Shown in pieces: positions 46,726 to 59,400 of a stretch of DNA of 64,000 bases. The translations under genes and the position numbers were made by a program. The notes under the pieces are model-generated. The model did no database searches, was not told where the DNA came from, and saw nothing but the letters and a program-made list of their open reading frames with translations. Numbering within the stretch: position 1 is the first letter of the stretch; the number at the start of each line of letters is the position of its first letter. Source of the DNA: Gonapodya prolifera JEL478 (taxonomy: Eukaryota > Monoblepharomycota > Monoblepharidomycetes > Monoblepharidales > Gonapodyaceae); contig KQ965746.1 in assembly GCA_001574975.1 (NCBI GenBank), positions 133,812 through 197,811 on the forward strand, given 5' to 3'.

Positions 46726-49700
46726 ATGGATGCCCCCTATCCAGCGACATATTTCGGAAGCGCAAGTCGCCACGCTCCCCTCCCATATGCCGTTGGGTTG
46801 AAGATGCCCGCCGCGGCGACGACGGTACATTGGGATCCTGGGAACGACGCGACAAATTACGCCCTGCACGAGATGGAGAAGCTCCGGGCGACCGTGAGGC
46901 AAAAGGACGCGGATATGATACACTTGAGACACGAGATCGCACTCCTGAAGCAGGTGATTGGCGGCCCTTGTTGTGCTGCGTGGTGACGCGCGCTCGGAGC
47001 TTACCTTCTTTCGATCCGGAAGACGGAACGCCGCCAGACACGGGAGATCGAGGCCCTGGAGTCAGCTGCCGATGATGCGCCACGTATGATTGGGGGATTG
47101 AGGGAGGAAATTGCCGGTCTCAAGGTGAACGGAATACGGGTTGATGCATGATCGCACGACCTCGTCTGACATGGGTGCGCAATGCATACAGGCGAAACTG
47201 AAGCAATATTTTCAAATGCATGCAGCTGATGGGAGACAGGTCGGTGGCTTGCGTTTGCCGAGACTGTTGGTCAAGGATGACAATGACACCCGAGTTGCCT
47301 CCATAGATTCGAACCTATGGAGAAAAAATGCAGAAACTCCGCGAGGTGAACGAGCGCAATGAAGCCATCATTGCGGCAAAGGACTTGGCCACAAAGGAAC
47401 AGCTCGCGGAGGAGCTTCGGACAGCAAAGGCGAAGATCGACGAGTTGGAAGGGAATAAGACTGTAAGTGCGCGACGAACTTCGTTCGAAAGAGGTCGATT
47501 TGTGGACGTTTCAGTTCCATATCAGGACTTGAAAAAGAAACTTGATCTTTTGGAACGCAACCTCGGCACTGAAAACAAGAGTTTGAGGGGCATCATTCAC
47601 ACCTACGGTGAGGAACGGATAAGCGCGCAAGATCTAATAGCTGAGCTTGAAGAAGCAATCCGCGTTGGTATCGTGAAGCTCTTCCGGACGTGTTCTCACT
47701 GCCAACTGATACCTCACACTTGCAGGAGAAAGACAAACAGATTGCATCCCTGTCTATATATCGCTTCAACGCAATGCATCGTATTTGCAAGCTTTGTCAG
47801 AAGCGGGAGAAAGAGCAGGCAGAGTTCAACAGGCTTATAACCACTCACCGTGAGGAGGACGTTCGTTTTTCCTATGAAGGAAGATGACTTTAACCCTCCA
47901 CAATCAGAAAAAATGCCCCGTGTTCTACCACCGAAATTGAGCGTAAGCTCTCCCACGACCGTCGTCGCAGAGCTGGTGCTCCCGACTCTTGGAACAGATA
48001 TCGACTTTGACGAAATCGTGGTTCAGTATTCAACAGACCCACGAATTATTGACAATGTCAAATCGGTAGTAGTCAGCGCGCGTACAGTGATGGAGTTGGC
48101 CGGAGCAGGGTCTGCTACCCCTGGGACTCCGCGAAACAATACTCCCATCACCGACACTGGTTTGGTCCCAGAAAATGAAAATGAAAATGAACTCGCGAGC
48201 GTAAACCTCTCGACCGATGTAAACGGGGTTGCCGCACGTCTTGATAGCTCCAATGAAGACCGGAACGAACATGAAAATGGAAGCGCCGCCGATCAAGCCC
48301 AACAAGAAGAGAAGAACATGGCGGAAAAGAAATCGGCCACCACAAGCACGTCGACTGCAGAAGTAACAACTGCACCTCCCTCAACTGTGACAACGCTTGT
48401 AGATGTGTGCGACCTTGAAACTGGACGCTATTATTACTTCCATCTTGTACCGAAGAAAGCAGACATTGAAGGGACACCTTCCAGAGTTGAGTCGATCCTG
48501 GTCGGTGAGTGTGAAAGTGAAACGTCAATGACTGGTGGACGGTCACGCTAAAGTGCACTGTTCAAATCAGATATTCTACCGTTGGCTCCTCCAAAACCTG
48601 CCATCCGTGTGGCGCACAACCCCGCTTCGGTTACTCTGACGTTGAATCTTCCGGTGGATAACGGGGGGACAAGATGCACAAACTTCAGAGTATATCACTC
48701 TTGCAGGTCTGATATGCGGGATGCGGTCGTGGTGGGGACCGTCGGGTTTGAATCGGAGGAATGGTTGTACCCAGACCCGACACCTCTCGTGTCACATTGG
48801 TTCGCCGTTTCCACGGTAAACGAGCTTGGAGAAGGACCAAGGAGTGAAATGTGCGATAAGGTTTTTATTGGTGAGTACCTGATTTAATGCTGCAGGTTAC
48901 AAGTGACCGCTCACCATAGAAGTGCCCAGACCTACCACCCAACACCCCCGCAAAGCCCCGTGTTAAGCACCTCTCTTCAACGTCGGCGAAGGTTTTCACC
49001 ATCACATCTCCAAACGGTGGATCCGACATTACGTCGTATCGCCTAATGGTCAAGCGTGTGCGGATCTCCGCATCCAGAATGAATCTAGCCACACCAGAAG
49101 AGGGCTCTACCGATCATTCGAGTGTGCACGAAGATATTGTTCAAGTGTCCGAGAAGACGACGAAAGTTGCCGGGGAGTTTACGTATGTGAACGAAGGGTT
49201 GGAACCAGGCTCCACGTACGTGTTTCAGCTTCAGGCGTGCAACTGTGTCGGACAGAGTGGATGGAGTGATGAAAGTGACGAAGTCACGTTGGGTGAGTGC
49301 AGTCCCACTTTATTACAAAACAGATGATGTGGAAACTTCCTTACCGATAGACGATGAACTGCCACCTCCCGATGTTCCATCAATTGTGCAAATTCTTCCT
49401 ACTTCCGTGACTCTTCGTTTTGATGATTTGCCGACGTACTTTACGCTACAACCACGAGTGGTTGGCGTGAAGTTAGTGTCTTCGCATGACCCGGAACTGC
49501 ACAACGATGTGGTAGTTGAGGCAAGCTGCATTCCTCTGCAGCAAGCCGGTGAAGTCACGATAGAGCACTTGGAACCCGGAATGCGGTACTTTTTCGCGGC
49601 TGCATTGGTAGGAGAGAAGGAAAATGGCCCAATGTCTGCAGCCACGGAGGTTGTATTACCACGTGAGTGATATTTGTGCTTGCTCAAGTGCTCAAGCCAA

Positions 49701-50045
49701 GAAAATTTCACAACCCTTTGCCCTGTACACAATTCAGCATTTCCCCTGGAGCCCTCCCCAGTGGCAACCCCACAACCCGCAACACCCACACCCAGGCCAC
49801 CGAGTCGACCTGCGAGCACGAAGCCACCAAGTCCATTACCAGCGCCATCTGCACCGATTTCTCGCTCCCCCACACGCTCAAACCAAGATCTCAGCAAAGG
49901 TTCACGACACTCTCACCAGGACTGCCAGAAAGCGGAGAACTCGAAAATCAGCGAAACTCGCCGATCAAATGCAAGTTTGAGTAAAAAATCGCTCAATGAC
50001 GTTCGCAAGTCGAACGCAGATATGTCAAGGACGCAAGCCCGATAG
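46726..50045 (+). CDS. Coiled-coil protein with several FN3 domains
   Basis: Start MDAPYPATYFGSASRH at 46726 (an in-frame ATG at 46669 is also possible). The first exons form a coiled coil (LHEMEKLRATVRQKDADMIHLRHEI; KLREVNERNEAIIAAKDLATK; LKKKLDLLERNLGTENKSL). The centre then has about four fibronectin type III-like beta sandwiches, seen as paired strands such as PPKPAIRVAHNPASVTLTLN ... WFAVSTVNELGEGPRS and FTITSPNGGSDITSYRLMV ... TYVFQLQACNCVGQSGWSD, each starting at an exon border. The tail is Pro/Ser-rich with SRSPTRS and ends SRTQAR. There is no signal peptide, so the FN3 array is intracellular. I do not recognise an orthologue. It converges on IFT57 with stops 88 bp apart. Confidence 0.78.
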
Positions 50046-50132
50046 ATGGTTGACCTGAAGTATTCACATATTCTTGTATATTGCCGTGAAATTTATATGA
50101 CACTGGGGATTTCAACACTATGTAAATGTGCT

Positions 50133-51810
50133 TCATGCCATTGCTGCTTGATATGGACCCGATGTGCCCCTCTGTGCGAGCCGATGTGCGAAAACCTGGT
50201 GATTGATGACCCCAATTCGTAAGTCAAACTGTTTGATTTCGGCCTGGAAGTTGAGTTAGTCTCAGCCTGGCTTCCTCAACGCGATATCAGAAAAATGCCC
50301 CTACTTTGATCCGAATGAGTGCCTGCTTTATATTGATAAGAGGTTTCGAATCTGTCATCCCGCTGCCTATTTCATCCATGCGGGCCTACGTAATGACACT
50401 TTAGCAGGCCCACATGTTACTTGGTCGCTGAGTGCGCTTCGATCATACCTTCATTGCATCCAAGTCCTCGGTCACACGTGCGAGTTCATCTGCAAGTCCA
50501 CCGACAGTGCTGTTTGCAATATTTAATTTTTGCTTGACGTCGGATATCTGTTCACTGATGACTCGGTATTCATCTACCTGCCAAAACGTTGCGTCAGCCA
50601 ACTAATGGAATGAGGAAGTTATGCGAAGACTCGCCTGGGACCCAAACTGAGCATTGATGTACTTCTCACGACTAGAAATTTTTTCAAGACTCGTGGAAAT
50701 TTCATTATGCAATCGGCTTAGTTGCGATTTCGCGTCCGAGAACGAGGAAGTTATTGCCTTTGAAGGTGTGAGGAGTAAAGGTCACTTAGGACACTGAGCA
50801 AGCAGTAGTACCTGCTCGGTTGTCTTCATTTGTTCAAGATGTGCCCGCCAATCTTTGTTGTCATTGGGAATCAGTATTTTAAGGGACGGGGTGACACGCT
50901 CAACCTCGGAATGCCAAAGAGTGGGGTCGGCTTTCGAAGTCATCTGTGAGTCGGGGCTGGGCATAACGTGTGTAAAACGGTCCTCGTAAGTCGATGTAAG
51001 CATGTACGTACATTCGCCCAGGAAGTGTCAAATGACTGGATTCGGTATCATCTGTTTCATTGTCTACGCTGGCAATGATCTGTTCATCGATGGCGTCAGT
51101 GGTAACTTCTGCTTCCACGTCCACTTCAGCCTCCTCGGGATAGCTGGAAAAAAAGCGGAACTCTTCGTTTTTCGCGAGACCGATTTCGAACAATGTGGGC
51201 GCATGTGAAGACGCACTCGTCGTTTTTGTGGAGCGGCCTTTTAAAAGTAAAGCCGCTTGACTGAAGTGCTTTGTCTGTGAGGCCGTTCAGTACGTAGGCG
51301 ATCGCCGGACCGTACGGTTGCTTCAGTTTCATTGGTCCATAGTCGAAGGTTATGTTAAGGGACTTGAGGACGTTTACTATCATCGGAGTACGTTCAACTA
51401 AAGCTTGATAGAGCGTTTTACTAAACGAGAGAGCCAACGCACTGAGGATTGCGGCAGTAGCATTTGGATCATCAAACTGCTGCGGTTCCTCCATGGAAAC
51501 GCCTGCGCGATTTGCCAGCCAGCAGAACAAAGACGTGAAGTAAAAGAACTGTTCATTGAGATTTGCCGCTGGTATGACAAAGTAGGCCCTCGTGATTGGT
51601 GGGAACTTCCTGGCGTTGGTTTCAACGAGTATCACACATGGAAGAACGTGCGCAATTGAATGAATGACAGCACCTGGGTCTGCAGAATCCTTTGACATAG
51701 TTCAGCAACCGCAATTTATCCAATACAAGGTCCATCCCGAAGTGAGAGCTCAAAGAACCGGCTTCGTATTGACCACAGTTTAGTCGGACATCGAATCCCT
51801 CACCCTCCAT
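50133..51810 (-). CDS. IFT57: Intraflagellar transport protein 57 (IFT-B)
   Basis: IFT-B subunit linking the cargo train to kinesin-2 and required to build flagella. The N-terminal CH-like part reads MDLVLDKLRLLNYVKGF, ITRAYFVIPAANLNEQFFYF, WLANRAGVSMEEPQQFDDPNA and KLKQPYGPAIAYVLNGL. The coiled-coil part has WHSEVERVTPSLKILI, DNKDWRAHLEQM and LEKISSREKYINAQFGS. Two small last exons contain MTDSKPLINIKQALIRIK and AEIKQFDLRIGVINHQVF, which match the IFT57 C-terminus and carry the gene to the stop at 50133. The start at 51810 (MEGEGFDV) is preferred; an alternative ATG at 51840 would overlap the RFC1 coding start. Confidence 0.92.
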
Positions 51811-51832
51811 CCGTGGTTCAGGGAGACAGATA
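51811..51832. promoter_or_regulatory. 22-bp gap between opposed IFT57 and RFC1 start codons
   Basis: Only 22 bases separate the preferred start codons. Both 5' leaders must therefore lie within the other gene's coding region, and the two transcripts overlap in antisense. Confidence 0.6.
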
Positions 51833-54800
51833 ATGGACATCCGCCGCTTTTTTGGACCATCGGGGGCGACCGGTAAAGGGAAAAAGAATGAGGGGAGGGT
51901 AAGTGAGGTGAAGCATCCTGTGGTTGCATTGCTCCTTCGATTCGAACTTGGTTCCACTGTTTCATTGATGGGACCGTTTCTATGTCCATGCTCGATGGAA
52001 TTTATTTACGATCCTTCGTCGACCTCGTCGGTGGGCCTTGCTGCTGTTTGTTGAACTCCTTTTCCCACATCAAGACAGCCAAATCAGCTGGAACAAAGTC
52101 TGCTGCTGCTAATACGAGCGAGACTGTGATTTCAGGTGAGGCTTGTTTTCTCACGTTCTGCTCGAGCATGAGCTGTGAAAGAGACGTTCGTAAAACATTG
52201 GTCATCAAATGTACAGACGACGAGGATGACGTTAAAGTGCTCCCTGAGTAAGTATCAAGCAGGTTCATGTTAGGACTCAACATTTTCGGACTTATGCGCG
52301 TCGAATTCGTGTTTGGCTCAGGAAATCAACACAATCACCTGCGAAATCGGACCAACGGTTCAAGAGAGATGCGGAACATGATGATGCCTTAGAGCCCAAG
52401 TATGTTATTTTTCCTTCATGAGCTCTACAGTTTATGAACCAAGGTGTAAGGCCGAAGAAGCTCAAAACGGAAACCCCCAAGAAGAAACAACGTGAAGTAG
52501 TTGACCCGGGTGATTTTTTCGGATCTCGCTCATCCGCAGCAAAGTCGGAGAAGACGGCAAAGGTTGAGAAGGTGCAGAACAAAGTGGGTACTTTCATTGT
52601 GAAACCATGTACATAATCTCACCAACTACAGGGAGCATCTGTTGCCCCGAAATCATCGCCATCAAAGCCCAAATCTCCAACTGCTCCTGCATCAACGTTC
52701 AAAGTTGTGGAAAATGTGGACCAAGAAATGCATGACACTGAAGCGACAGTCGAGATGGGTATAACAAAAACTCCCGAGAAACGAAAGCATGAAGACCTGG
52801 ATCTGGATGCGGCGAAGCCTCCACCACATAAATCGCCCGTAAAGCTTGTTGAGAATCTTGAAACCTCTACGGCAGGTAGCGCGGATGTGGAGATGTCCCA
52901 GGAGAAAGTGGTATCATTGTCGAGCAGCCAAGAAGACTCGGTGCACGTGGAGTCGAGCGCAGGAAGTTCTGCACAGGCAAAGAAGCAAGGGTTTGTAGAT
53001 TTCTTCTCTTCTCTGCGACGAGACGTAAACCGTGATTGCGCAGGTACTTTGCCTACAAAAATCGCTCCGGTCCAAGCGCTTTGGGATCGAAGGATATTCC
53101 ATCGGGAGAAGAAAACTGCCTTTGGGGACTCACCATTGTTTTTACCGGTGAGCTCAGTTCAATTTCGCGAGAAGACGCGAAAGACCTCGTCAAACGACAC
53201 GGAGGGTAAGTTATTCAATTTGGTCCTGTTCCCGAAATAAAATTGATCTCTGTTGTACATGGCGTGTTGCAGTAAAGTGACCGAAGCTGTCTCGGGTAGA
53301 ACAAGCTATCTCGTGACAGGTCAAGACCCTGGGGAGAAAAAAGTTGAAGAAGCTCGTACCAAAGGTGTCAAAGTGATCGACGAAGACGGCCTGTTTGAAC
53401 TAGTGCGGACTCTACCCGGCAAAGGGTCGTTCCCGGACGAAACGTCGGGGGCGAAAGGAAAGTCCAAGGCGACAGGAAAAAAGAAGGAGTCAATGCCTGC
53501 ACAACCCAAGACCCAAAGGTTGCATGGTGGCCAGAAATCTGCACCCGATGCGAGCTCAGTGCTGTGGACGGATAGATGGGCGCCCAAAAAATCCGAGGAC
53601 ATTATCGGAAACAAGAAAGGGGTCGATACTCTCAAGGCCTGGTTGAAAAACTGGTGAGCACGTGGATATTCCGCGACAGCCAGGCAAGTTTGCGAACTAT
53701 AGACCAATTCATAGGGAGACGAACCGCCAGGCTGGGTTTCCTGGTAAAACCAAAGACTCTATCTCTGCCTATCGCGCAATTCTTATCTCGGGTCCACCGG
53801 GAATCGGGAAAACAACATGTGCTCACGTAGTAGCAAAGGAAGAAGGGTTTGAACCAATCGAGTTCAATGCAAGTGACACGCGGAGCAAGAAGAGTTTGCA
53901 GGTGACGACTTCTTTTGTCGAAACATAGCATTGATAACCTCTTCTCGTTGTCATTTTCCAGGATCGTGTATCGGAAATAATTGGGTCTCACGTCTTGTCA
54001 GAGTACTGGCATATTGGTGATTCGGCAGGAAAGGCTTCCGTGAGATGCAACTGAACTTTCTTCAATGGCGATATCATATAACATACGCGATCTTTAGAGC
54101 TTAACTGCACATGGTCATACCGGTGCGAAACAAGTTCTCATAATGGACGAGGTGGACGGTATGTCCGGTGGAGATCGCGGCGGAAGCCAGGAGTTGATTC
54201 AGTTGATCAAGAAAACCAAAGTAAGGAGTCCTTTTGCGATATGGGAGTTAAGTTTTCAAAGCGCCTCGCGACAATGCTAGATACCCATCATCTGCATTTG
54301 CAATGATCGCCAGGACAAAAAGATAAGATCTTTGGTAAACTATTGCATGGATGTGAAGTTTACCAGGTGAGATGTGGTTCCATAATGCCAAACCTGTCGT
54401 TACACTGGCTGTTTCAGACCCCTCCCTGGCACGATTGCAAAGCGTATGCTTCAAATATGTCAAGCGTGCGTCGATGATTCATTTGTTTGGCTCAGTCAGC
54501 TTAAGTTTCTTGAAATTACAGTGAAGGACTTCAAGTCCAGATCAACACACTTGAGGAGCTCGCGAAGCTTGCACAGAACGACATTCGACAAGTCATCAAC
54601 CAATTGTCTACCTATCGCTTGTCCTCCAGCAAGATGTCATTTGACCAGGGAAAGGCAATGTGAGTAGTTTTTCAGATTAGTTTAAAATTTTGAATAACGG
54701 GGTCTTTCCTCTTTGTCGAACCCCAGCGGAAAATCTGCCGATCGATCGTCAATAGTAGAATTGTCACCATTCACACTAACCGCCAATCTACTCGACTATC

Positions 54801-56081
54801 AAAAATACGTCAAAAGCACGCTGTCGGAAAAGATCGACTATTATTTCATGAATTACGACCTTCTTCCACTAATGATACAGGTGTGTGGCACAAGTTTTCG
54901 TAATTTGTAGCGTTGGAACTTTTAGCGTGCATCGCCCAAAGGAAAACTACGTAAGAGCAACACCACAGTCGGCAGCTGGTCTTGCAGGGGCCAGAAAAGA
55001 TCTAAAAACGATACAAATGTTGTCGGAAGCTGCGGACTGTATCATAGCGGGAGACCTGGTCAGCTCTGCGATGCGCAGGTGATGTCATTATCCAACCATT
55101 TGAGACACGCTCAAACCAAACCCTTTGCCCCTCAGCATGAATAATTGGGGACTGATGCCAGTTCACGCAGTTTTATCTTGTGTATGTCCTTCATTTTGTG
55201 CAGCTGGGAACCCTCCGCAGCCTGCGTTTACCAGGTGAGAGAATTTCATTTATGCCTTATAAAACAGCTGATTATTTTGTCGAACAAAAGTGTCTTGGGA
55301 AACATGTCGAAGTCCAGTAAGGCGTACCGCCAATTGAAGGAGCTTCAAATGCATACACGGACGCACGTTTCCTGTGATAAACTGGAGTTTCGTGATTCAT
55401 ACCTTCCCGCGTTTGTGCCGACGTTGTCGAAGCCGCTTCTTGATGCTGGTAGTGTAGGTTTTCATTCCATTTGATTTGCTGGATGCATTTTTGCGTACTT
55501 CTCTATGGGTCTCTAGGAGGGTATAGCCAGAGTGATTCAACTCCTCGACGAATATTGGCTCACTAAGGACGATTGGACCAGTATTATGGAATTGCATCTG
55601 GGTGAAGACGTCACTAAGAGCGTCACCACGAGTGTCAAGAGTCAGTTCACAAGAACGTAAGTGAAAATACAAAACTGGTGTGATGCCAAGCTTTAAATGT
55701 GGCACCTTCCCCGCTATAGATACAATAACGCTTCCCACCCCATGCCTTTCCTGATTTCAGCCCCAACCAAAGGGAAGGGCGGCAAGGCGGAATCCAAACC
55801 GGTTCGTCTATCGACGACTTTGCATTCCCACTTCTGTTCAAGTATTCTCACGACTGCCCTAAACTTTAAAGGACATTGAAGATGCCATCGACAATGATGA
55901 GACTGTGTCCGATGATGGGGGCGAAGGAGGAGAAGAGGACGATGACGCTGATGGGGAGGAAGCTCCCACGGAGGCACTCAAGAAAGATCGGTATGTTGTG
56001 CAAAAGAAGTCCGCCAAAGGGACAAGCAGTGGAGCCCCGCGCGGACGAGGTGGGAAGGCTCGCGGCGCAAAGGCGAAGTAG
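51833..56081 (+). CDS. RFC1: Replication factor C large subunit
   Basis: Large ATPase of the clamp loader that opens PCNA onto primer ends. It begins MDIRRFFGPSG, the family start with a PIP-like box (exon 1, 51833-51898). The N-terminal half is charged and disordered. A BRCT domain follows (LWGLTIVFTGELSSISREDAKDL, GGKVTEAVSGRTSYLVTG, KVIDEDGLFELVRTLPGK). The AAA+ core has Walker A SGPPGIGKTT (about 53785), FNASDTRSK, Walker B LIMDEVDGMSGGDRGG (about 54135), ICICNDR and QNDIRQVINQLS. The C-terminal RFC1 domain follows (ENYVRA, LSEAADCIIAGD), with an acidic segment and a basic end (RGRGGKARGAKAK). There are many short introns, and every one needed keeps frame. Confidence 0.97.
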
Positions 56082-56440
56082 TTACAAAATACATCTTTGG
56101 TGGTGACGGCTTGCGTGAAACGACATATTTATCCCCGGATCACAAATCAAGAACAGCTGCATGTCGAAGCGGAGAATACATTGATATTCATACACCGACA
56201 TCACAGAATCCTTTTGTATCTCGAACTTGCCTGATCATTTTGACCTGCTCACACACGGATGAGCCTCCAACCGCAAGCAACCATAAAATTGCTTCGCAGA
56301 AGAAGGAAAGGAAGAAGGGAGGACTCCAAAGTTGTTCAGAGCCTTACGCTAATTACATTTAATGTTACACTACATATTACATTACTTGTGGCAGGTGCCA
56401 GCCCAGGTGTTGGCGATTGAAATCCCATTCAGCCATTGAC
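56082..56440. other. Intergenic region, RFC1 to SEC31
   Basis: About 360 bases between co-directional genes. Apart from the RFC1 3' end and SEC31 promoter, nothing is visible. Confidence 0.6.
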
Positions 56441-59400
56441 GATGCATGTTCGGCATCTTGACAGGACGGCCACGTTTGCGTGGTCGCCAGGAAATCATTT
56501 GCCACTTATCGTGACGGGAACAGTTGCGGGTGCTCTCGATGCATCGTTCAACACGGAGACAGAGCTAGAAATTTTCGACCTCTCCCTTGGCGGAGGAGGT
56601 TCCGAAATGGAGAAATTGGGTTCTAGCCCAGCGCCAGCAAGGTATTTGAATTCCTCCATCTCGTTTCACTTCCACACGTGTTCACGCTCCACCGAAAGGT
56701 TCAACCGACTTGCTTGGGGTAACTTTACGAGCGAAGGGAAGGCATACGGCGTTATTGCGGGGGGACTGGAGAATGGAGAGCTCGCGCTTTGGGATGCAAA
56801 GGCGGTTGTAGAAGGCTCTCCAGATTCCCTTATTTTGAGAAATGCAGCGCACAGTGGCCCCGTTCGAGGTCTAGATTTCAATCCGTTTCTTCACTTGCTC
56901 GCCTCTGGAGGAGTTGATGGCGAGGTATGAATTTCTGATTGATGCGAACCATCATACTTGTGTTGTCACGTTTTCATGGGTTGCCGCCACTGGGAAATAG
57001 GTTGTAATTTGGGATCTCAACAACCCATCAACACCATATCATCCAGGTACACGATCGCAGCGCCTGGAGGATATAACTGCTGTCTCCTGGAACCGACAAG
57101 TGGCGCACATTCTCGCCACTGCTTCCAACAACGGATACTCCGTGGTCTGGGACCTCAAGAATAAACGAGAGCTCATGCAACTCGCACATCCTGGTGGGAG
57201 GAAAGCGATTACGGGAATAACATGGAACCCTGACGTTGTAAGTTGTGTTTTCGGACCGGAAAGGTTTCGAGTTCTAAACCATTTCAATTCAAGGCAACAC
57301 AAATCATCACCTCCTCCGATGATGATCTTAACCCTGCGATACACTTGTGGGACCTTAGAAATGCGCGTGCACCAGAAAAGGTGTGTTGATAAAGTTCTTT
57401 GATCCACTTTATGATTTCACCTTCTGGCACCTTTCAGGTGCTCACGGGACACAACAAAGGCATTCTTTCCGTGGCTTGGTGCCCACGTGACACTGACCTC
57501 CTCGTATCTTGCGGCAAGGATAATCGTACCATCGTGTGGAACCCTACAAAGGGAGAAATTCTCGGCGATTTGGACTTTACCGAAAACTGGCCCTTTGATG
57601 TGCAATGGTGTCCACGGAATCCTGATCTACTCGCGACTGCGAGTTTTGATGGGAAGATAAAAGTGCACTCCATTCAGGGTACAGACGAACACCAAGGGGG
57701 GCCACCAAAAGCTGCTGTAACAGTGAACGACGATCCCTTCGCTGTTAACAACGTGCATTCGGAGTCCTCGGTATCCTTTGCTCTTAAACAACCTCCGAAG
57801 TGGATGCGGAGACCATGCTCCGTCGCTTGGGGTTATGGAGGCAAATTGGTTACCATTGAGAAAGGAGTAGTCTCTGTGAAGACGATGACTACGGAGCTCG
57901 ATTTTGTTCGCAGGGCTTCCCGCCTTGAAGAGGTCATCAGCTCTGACGATGTTACGTCTTTCTCCCTATTGTGTGATGAACGCATTGCGGCAGTACAAGG
58001 ATCGGACAATGATAGAGAAGTCTGGAAGTTCCTCAAACTTCTATTTGAGAAGTCACCGAGGAAAAAGCTGGTTGAATATCTCGGATTTGACGGATCCATG
58101 AAGCCGAATCAGGATTTGCTCGCCTTGCTGAAGAAACTGAACCTCGTCGACGAAGTGAATGGTGTGAGTGGCGGAGGAGCCGTATCGGAACAACAAGGGG
58201 ATGGCCACGGAAGTCCCACCGCCGTTAATGGAGCAGCTTCAGAGGGTGTCGAGGCTTTTTTCGCGGAAGATAAAGCAGGCGAAACGGCATTTGACGCACG
58301 AGGACCACTTGAGACTGATCAGGGTATTGTGACACCGCCGAGCCCATTCAAGTTATACCCAACCTCGCTTGCAACTCTCACATCAGGTGTGAAGTCCGGT
58401 GAGGGGGATAAAGAGGATGCTGTTGACACAATAGTGGCTCGTGCACTGGTCACCGGTGATTTTGAAACAGCCGTCCAGACTTGCCTTGCCGCAGATCGCC
58501 TTGCCGATGCTTTAGCTCTTGCTGTGAGCGGTGGAGCTGATTTGCTCACTAGAACGCGGAACCAGTACTTCCGGAGGGTTGCAACACAAAAGAGCTACCT
58601 AAGAATATTGGAGGCTGTGGTGGGGGGCGATTTGAAAAAGATTGTGGAGGCTGTGACTCTTGAGAACGACACTTGGAAGGACATTCTTGTTTTGATATGC
58701 ACATACGCAAGGACCGAAGATGTGTCTGATCTGGCGGCACTCTTGGGTAGGCGGATGGAGCTTGAAGCCGAAAAGGCGATTTTGAAGGGTGGATCGCCCG
58801 ATACAGACGCGAGGCATCTGGCGGCGACTCTTTGCTACCTAACAGCTGGCAGCATGGAGAAAGTGTTAGAAATCTGGCTTCGCAAGGAAGCGGAAGAGGA
58901 GAAGGAACTTGCGTCTGCTCTTAAATCAACAAATGGTGGAAATCGATTCTCCGCCCATCTCAGTGCCCTAATTGCATTTGCAGAACGGATGGCTGTGTTT
59001 AGGAGGGCCATAAACTTTGTGGACCCAGATCTCGTCACTCCACCGCCTTCCGGCTATTGGAAGTTTCACCATCTTTACAGCAGCTATGCAGAGTATGCAG
59101 AATGTGCTGTTGCGCAAGGGAAACCGTTCTCTGCGTGGCAGAGCCTGTCGAACGTGCCAATTACCTTCCGCGCGACGCCAAACATATCTCACCGTGCCGA
59201 TGCTGTATCAGTCCTTCGACACCGCTTGTTCCAACACGGAGGGCAAAAAACTTTCCCAGGTACCGCTGAACCGGACTTCCCATTCGAATTGAAGGACATT
59301 TCAGCCCCAGAGGTTTTACAACCCGCAGCACCTGTCACTTCAGTTCCTGAGCCCACAGTTGGTCCTAGCGTTACGGGTTCCAGGGGAGGGACACCACTAG

